DNA from: Anthoceros angustus
Lineage: Eukaryota; Streptophyta; Anthocerotopsida; Anthocerotales; Anthocerotaceae
Length of the DNA stretch: 24,135 nt
NCBI GenBank assembly: GCA_010909165.1
Contig: VJWM01000388.1
Location: 1 to 24,135, forward strand
Direction: 5' to 3'
This document shows positions 19,840 through 24,135 of this stretch, one piece after another. The translations under genes and the position numbers were made by a program. The notes under the pieces were generated by a model that was not told the DNA's origin, searched no databases, and saw nothing but the letters and a program-made list of their open reading frames with translations. Position 1 is the stretch's first letter; each line of letters begins with the position of its first letter.

Positions 19840-20360
19840 GTAACTCAATTCCCAATGACTTTGTTAATAAATCAAACATTGTCTAAAGTTTGAACATAAC
19901 TAATATTTATGGTTTGATCTTCTAACTTTTCCCTTATGTAGTGATACTCAACAGCTATATGTTTAGTTCTAGAATGAAAAGCGAGTTTCGTGCAAGTGCA
20001 ATGGCACCCTGGCTATCACTAAACAAAGATGTAGGCTTAAGTTGAGGATGATGAAGTTCACTCAAAACTAACCTGGACCACACTATGTCTTTAGAAACTG
20101 AGGTTAGTACCATGTACTCAGATTCAGTACATGACAAAGCTATAGTAGGTTGTTTCTTACTTGACCAGGATATTGGTGCTCCTCCCAAGAGTAATACATA
20201 CCCCGATACAGATTTTCGTGTGTCGGGGTCACCAGCATAGTCGGCATCAACATATGCCGTTAGAGTTAATGTGTTGATAGCTGGTGTATGCTTGAACATC
20301 AGTCCTGTGTACATAATTACCTTTAAGGTATCTGAATATACGCTTAATAGACATCCTCAC
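19840..20360 (-). pseudogene. Ty1/copia reverse transcriptase-RNase H fragment
   Basis: Frame 20314-19955 on - reads TAYVDADYAGDPDTRKSVSG, then SWSSKKQPTIALSCTESEYM and LFSDSQGAIALARNSLF. This is the standard copia RNase H with its DAD, TESEY and SDSQ acidic positions. Upstream in another frame is IKRIFRYLKG (20350-20315), the last part of the reverse transcriptase. Downstream, after a one-base frame change near 19975, is HSRTKHIAVEYHYIREKL. Further on, QTLDNV is followed by a stop where the family has its C-terminal segment. Integrase, gag and most of the reverse transcriptase are missing, and similarity starts abruptly near 20360, so this is a truncated, inactive remnant. Confidence 0.93.
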
Positions 20361-20484
20361 GCCCGTGATTCTCCAAGAATTGTGAGCGTGGAGCCGACTT
20401 CAAAAGATATATCCGTCTCGTAAAATTACATAAATATATTAGCTGTGGACCGGACTCTCCCACAGGGTAGGAAATGAGTTAGGT

Positions 20485-20499
20485 TTTGTTTTTTTTTTT
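20485..20499. repeat. T-rich homopolymer run
   Basis: GTTTTG followed by 11 T residues just before CGCGGAG. On the minus strand this is a short A run and could be the tail of a retroposed sequence, but no body is recognisable. Confidence 0.6.
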
Positions 20500-20548
20500 C
20501 GCGGAGTAGAAAATAAAGTGGAAGGAAGAAATAAGTCAGGAGTCGGTT

Positions 20549-20622
20549 GCACTCGGAGTAGGTCGAAGGACTGGAGTAGGTCGAAGGACTCGGAGTAGGC
20601 AAAGGACTCGGAGCACACTCCC
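20549..20622. repeat. 18-19-bp tandem repeat, four units
   Basis: GGAGTAGGTCGAAGGACTC repeats at 20555, 20573, 20592 and, decayed, 20610, with spacings of 18, 19 and 18 bp. Related GGACTAC/GGAGT motifs continue to about 20710. Confidence 0.85.
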
Positions 20623-20833
20623 GAGGACTACTGACTACTTGGAGGCGGACCGCACCAGTCCGAGTGGTCGGACTACCGCCGGACCGGATGAGTACGAGTA
20701 AAGTAACTTAGGAGTCGGAGTGTGTTTAGACATACAGGGCCACGTGGGCGGTATTGAGAGGTGAGCGGGCATCGTGAGACCGGGGCCGTAGGGGCTGCCG
20801 ATGGCGTTATAAGCGGTATTCACGCTCCAGTCA

Positions 20834-20895
20834 GTGGCGTAAGGCTAAACTGTGGCGTAAGGCGAGTAAGCGGGCGTAAGGCGGGGAGTAAGCCA
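20834..20895. repeat. GGCGTAAGGC short tandem motif
   Basis: GGCGTAAGG occurs at about 20834, 20854 and 20874, each about 20 bp apart, with GAGTAAGC between them. It is a degenerate short tandem array just ahead of the gag-like reading region. Confidence 0.65.
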
Positions 20896-21099
20896 TGCGA
20901 CCTCACGGCGATTCTGGGCAGCGAGAGAGACGCCGCATGACTACTTAGGCGTCGCGGAGGAGAAGCCATTCTTTCTCACGACCTCGTGGCGGTTTTCAGT
21001 CTCGCGCTCCACACCAAGCTCTCTGGTGTTGTCTTTCAAGCGCCAGCACTCTCGCACCGGCTCACCTTCGTGGTTGGAGTGGCCAACGCGGCAGGCGGC

Positions 21100-23575
21100 G
21101 GAGAGTAGCACAATTTCCAAATGGCGAGGAAAGCCCAATGATGGGACCCAAGAAGGCGGCGGAGGTATGGGAGCCACAGGCGCTTGGTGGGCAACATCGT
21201 CCAAGCGATACCCCAACCGGGCTGGCGGAGGAAGCGGAGGAGCTCGTGGAGCAATGGCACTTGGACATCTTCAGCGTGGTCCGGATGTTTGATGTCCGGC
21301 GCTCGTCGAGAATGCCAAGAAGATCTTGGCGATTGCTAACAAGGAGGTTCGCTCAAGAGCTTGAGGAGGATCCGGAGGTGGACCGTGGAGGTCCCGAGGC
21401 GATTTACCGCCCGGTGGAAGAAATTGGGGCGAGTTCGGGCCCCAAGGTGAGGAAAGGTGGAAGCGGCGGGCGGCGAGGGGCGCAGCAGTCGTCCAAGCAG
21501 CTGGGCGATGTCGGACTGCTGGATAGGCGGGTGAGGCGTGGCTAAGGTCATTGTCCATTGGAACATGCTCACCAAGGTGGATCACCTTGGTGACAATCTT
21601 CTGTGTTTGCACGCCTCTGACGAGGAAGAGGAGACGGGGCGTATCATCTTCGCCGGATCAACCGGAGGCAGGCTGTGGAGTGAAAAGCCTCCTCCGTCAC
21701 TGCCACCCTTCCTCATCCATGTATGGGGACACCTCAACCTCTGAAGGAGGAGAAGAGAGCAGGCGCTCGGAAGGGGTGGCGGCCCTACTCAGGAGGCGAG
21801 GGGAAGGAGCGAAGGCGCAAGGCGGAGGTCCGACCTCCTAAGGCCAAAGCAGGAGGGAGGACAATTGGGAAGGATCCCGGATTCCATTCGATCGACGGAC
21901 CCCCTCGCCCAGGGGAGGTATGGGAGGATATTCCCTCCTCCCTTCGTTCCGAGCGAGGCCCCGATGGAGGAGCACCTACGGAGGGAGGCTGGCGCGGCGC
22001 CCACCGCCTAGCAACCCACCAGCCCTAGCAGGGGAGGCGAGTCGTCAAGAGGCGGAAAAGCGGCTCCTGGAGAAGCGCCAAGCGACAGTTCCTCCGCCTA
22101 CCACGGAGTAGCAGGAGGCGGAGGAAGCGATGAGAGCGGAGGCGAGACGCCAAGGTGCGAGGGCAGCAGAACCACATCCGAGCAGTCTGTCCCGGCAGAA
22201 GAGAAGCCGCTCCGGACCCCCTCGCCGAGCCCCAAGCAGGCGGCGGAGAGTTAGTGGCCAAAGCAGGCCAAGGAGGTGGAAGGATCGGACCAAGGCACTC
22301 GGGACTGAGGTCTGATCAGTCCGGAGAGCCAAGTCCGCTCGCTCGGATGCAGATGGCGGTCCGGGGACCGGAGATCAAACGCCGGACTTCTTGAGGGCCT
22401 CACTCGCAGCAGCCGTGGAGGAGACACGGCGAGTCTTGGCAACCATCATGGACGGTATGCTTTGGGGTCTCTGCGGGACGGCAGAGAAAACCCAGGAAGT
22501 GGAGGCCACTAGGAGGCGCATGGTGCTTCTCCAGGAGCAGGTGGAGGCGGCCCAAGCGGCCAGGAAGAAGGCGGAGTCCCTCGCCCGGATCGAAGAAGGG
22601 AAGCGTCGAGAAGCAGAGCGAGAGGTCCGGTCTGTTCAGCAAGACCGGACCAAGGTCCTTCACTCAGGCGTGGCAAAGTGCAGAGGCCCAAGCCCGCAAA
22701 GGACCTCACAGCGGCAAGAAGCGGCGCAAGGGAGTTGGAGGCTTCAAGGCAAGCAGCGCTGGACCGGGCCGAGGCGGCTCGACAGAGCACCAAGCCCAAG
22801 CTCAGTGAAGGGGGGAGCAGCCAAAGCAACGGGACCATTACCGGGCGGATCGGAACAGTGGAGGGAGACGGGCAGGGACGGCTAACTGAAGGAGCACGGG
22901 CGGGAGTGTGCACCACCGGTAGAAGAGAAGGAGGCCAACAAGGAGATGGAAAATCTCCGGCTCAATTGCGCGAGGAACGGGCGGGAGATGGAGGACCGCA
23001 GGATACCTTGAGCTATACCCAAGATACAATTAATGGGGCTCTTGGCGTGATCACGATCGCGGGAGATAGAGCGACAGCCTGCTGGAGGCGGAGGAGGTAG
23101 GCGATGGAGTAAGGAGCGGACGCGTTGCCGAAATGGAGAAGGACCTCGACGGCAAGAAATCGGGCAGTTGCCACTGGGAAGAGAGATGGCGGAGCGTGCT
23201 AGGATGAATGGGGAGGGGCCCCGGACGAAAAAGAAGCCGCGTGGGCTTGAGGAAGGCGGAGGGGAGCGCCGCGCCATGGCGGGAGCTCAAGTGAAACGAA
23301 GGGAGCCGAGCAAAGGCGGAGCAAGATGCGCCGCAGGAAGTGACAGAGGCCTCCCTCGTGGCCTCGCGAGATTCTGCCTGGCTCCAATTGACGAACCTGG
23401 CGATGGAGACGGGCCAAGAAGGCGACGCCTGAGCACCTATGGCGAAGGGAGTATCGGGTGCTCTGGGCGCATGTGGAACAGGCAATACAGCAAGTCGACT
23501 CGGACTTTGCCTACTACCACTGAGCCCTCAAGGCTGAGGTTTCGCCACCCACATAATTGGACTGACTCCTGAGGG
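21100..23575 (+). pseudogene. GC-rich coiled-coil protein region, gag-like, frames broken
   Basis: Overlapping + frames make one long charged protein. 21138-21545 gives AAEVWEPQALGG and TGLAEEAEELVEQWHLDIF. 21920-22111 ends RQEAEKRLLEKRQATVPPPT. 22391-22670 gives LAAAVEETRRVLATIMDGML, then LLQEQVEAAQAARKKAESLA and EGKRREAEREVRSVQQDRTK, a clear Ala/Glu/Arg coiled coil. 22678-22800 continues with ARELEASRQAALDRAEAARQ. Near 23455 a different frame gives VLWAHVEQAIQQVDSDFAYY. Long Glu/Arg/Ala helices with no enzyme domain suggest a structural gag-type protein of an LTR element, with its pol lying outside the window, but this is inference. At least five frame changes are needed. Confidence 0.4.
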
Positions 23576-23740
23576 ATCAAGGAGAGGGAAGAGAAGAAGG
23601 CCGGGACAGACCGGCCTTGGCCTTGTTCTGTGACGCAGAAGGAGAGGAGCGAGCGCCAACGTAACAAGACTTGAGGTAAGCCAAGAACCACCAAGGAGGA
23701 TAGAAACGAGGTGTCAGGAGGTTGCCAAGACCGCCCTAGA

Positions 23741-23890
23741 CATGGGACATGGCAGTCCCCAATAACCGGACAGGGATCGTCCACCATGGGACATGGTAGT
23801 CCCACACTGGATAGCGGATCCCCACCCATGGACGGCGGGGCCCCACACCCGGACAAATGGATCTGCCTGCATGGGACATGGCGGGCCCAG
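23741..23890. repeat. 43-bp tandem repeat, four units
   Basis: CATGGGACATGG followed by a C-rich part and a CCGGACA or similar block. CATGG(G)AC starts at 23741, 23785, 23827 and 23870, giving spacings of 44, 42 and 43 bp. The third unit is diverged (CATGGACGGCGGGGCCCCA). It lies just after the coiled-coil region and ends before 23900. Confidence 0.8.
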
Positions 23891-23899
23891 CCAAGATCG

Positions 23900-24135
23900 C
23901 GGATTGTCGCAACCAAAATTTAACAAGACACAAGAACTAAGGTAGCATGCAAAGAATGTGAACTAGATGCGGCACCTTGGGCCGTATGTTCTGTCGCAAC
24001 CCAAGCTTATGTCCTCCGTCATGATGTTGACCCCGGACAGGGATCAGTGACACTTTCTTGATTACACATCCGAAATTTGATTTGCAGACTCCGCGAGGCC
24101 TTGGTCAACCATGGCCACCATGTTCCTGATAAGGT
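23900..24135. other. Terminal interval with no recognised gene
   Basis: No coding domain, repeat or RNA gene recognised. It may belong to the element that includes the coiled-coil region, but the window ends before this can be judged. Confidence 0.3.

Noticed and set aside
23741-23890. Regularly spaced 43-bp repeat as a CRISPR array
   Set aside because: The repeat part is short and degenerate, there are no unique spacers of constant length, and the setting is plant nuclear DNA.
23711-23933. 70-codon frames on both strands over the 43-bp repeat
   Set aside because: Openness on both strands comes from the repeat itself, which lacks stops. There is no independent coding evidence.

Overview
The window reads as repeat-rich nuclear DNA of a land plant. 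The signs are a Ty1/copia RNase H remnant, a CACTA-type transposon end, plant telo-box motifs (AAACCCTAA) and a gene of the DUF7869 (DDE/RNase H-like) type. From general knowledge, DUF7869 genes and repeated amino-methyltransferase-like genes would fit a large bryophyte, lycophyte or fern genome; that placement is inference. No intact gene longer than about 220 codons is visible, and every recognisable coding region is split across frames. No tRNA, rRNA or CRISPR array was seen.

Layout. 1-253: GGA-rich polypurine tract. 282-760: about 130-bp tandem repeat, mostly inside the left member (419-1306) of a pair of direct repeats; the right member is 7469-8350. Between them lies 6.2 kb holding a DUF7869-type transposase-like gene on + (about 3690-6570), interrupted by a GC-rich tandem block with telo-boxes that may be intronic. 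8390-8690: CACTA-like end with a dense field of TGTTACA/TTGCAAC motifs. 8691-10340: nothing recognised. 10340-15063: the most interesting block, two tandem copies of a 2.27-kb unit. Each copy carries, on -, a gene like a beta-class N4-cytosine/N6-adenine DNA methyltransferase and, diverging on + from a shared AT-rich spacer, a small basic protein ending in a canonical SUMO-interacting motif. 15850-18400: broken minus-strand coding region of unknown function. 18880-19030: promoter-like segment with TATAAAAG. 19840-20360: Ty1/copia fragment on -. 20549-20900: short tandem repeats. 21100-23575: GC-rich coiled-coil, gag-like reading region on +, followed by a 43-bp tandem repeat.

How parts may work together. 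The methyltransferase-like and SIM-bearing genes occur together twice in the same divergent arrangement, so they may be the two proteins of one mobile element. Differences between the repeat copies cluster at CAG/CTG sites. This raises the possibility that many frameshifts are consensus errors at CHG-methylated cytosines rather than true decay.
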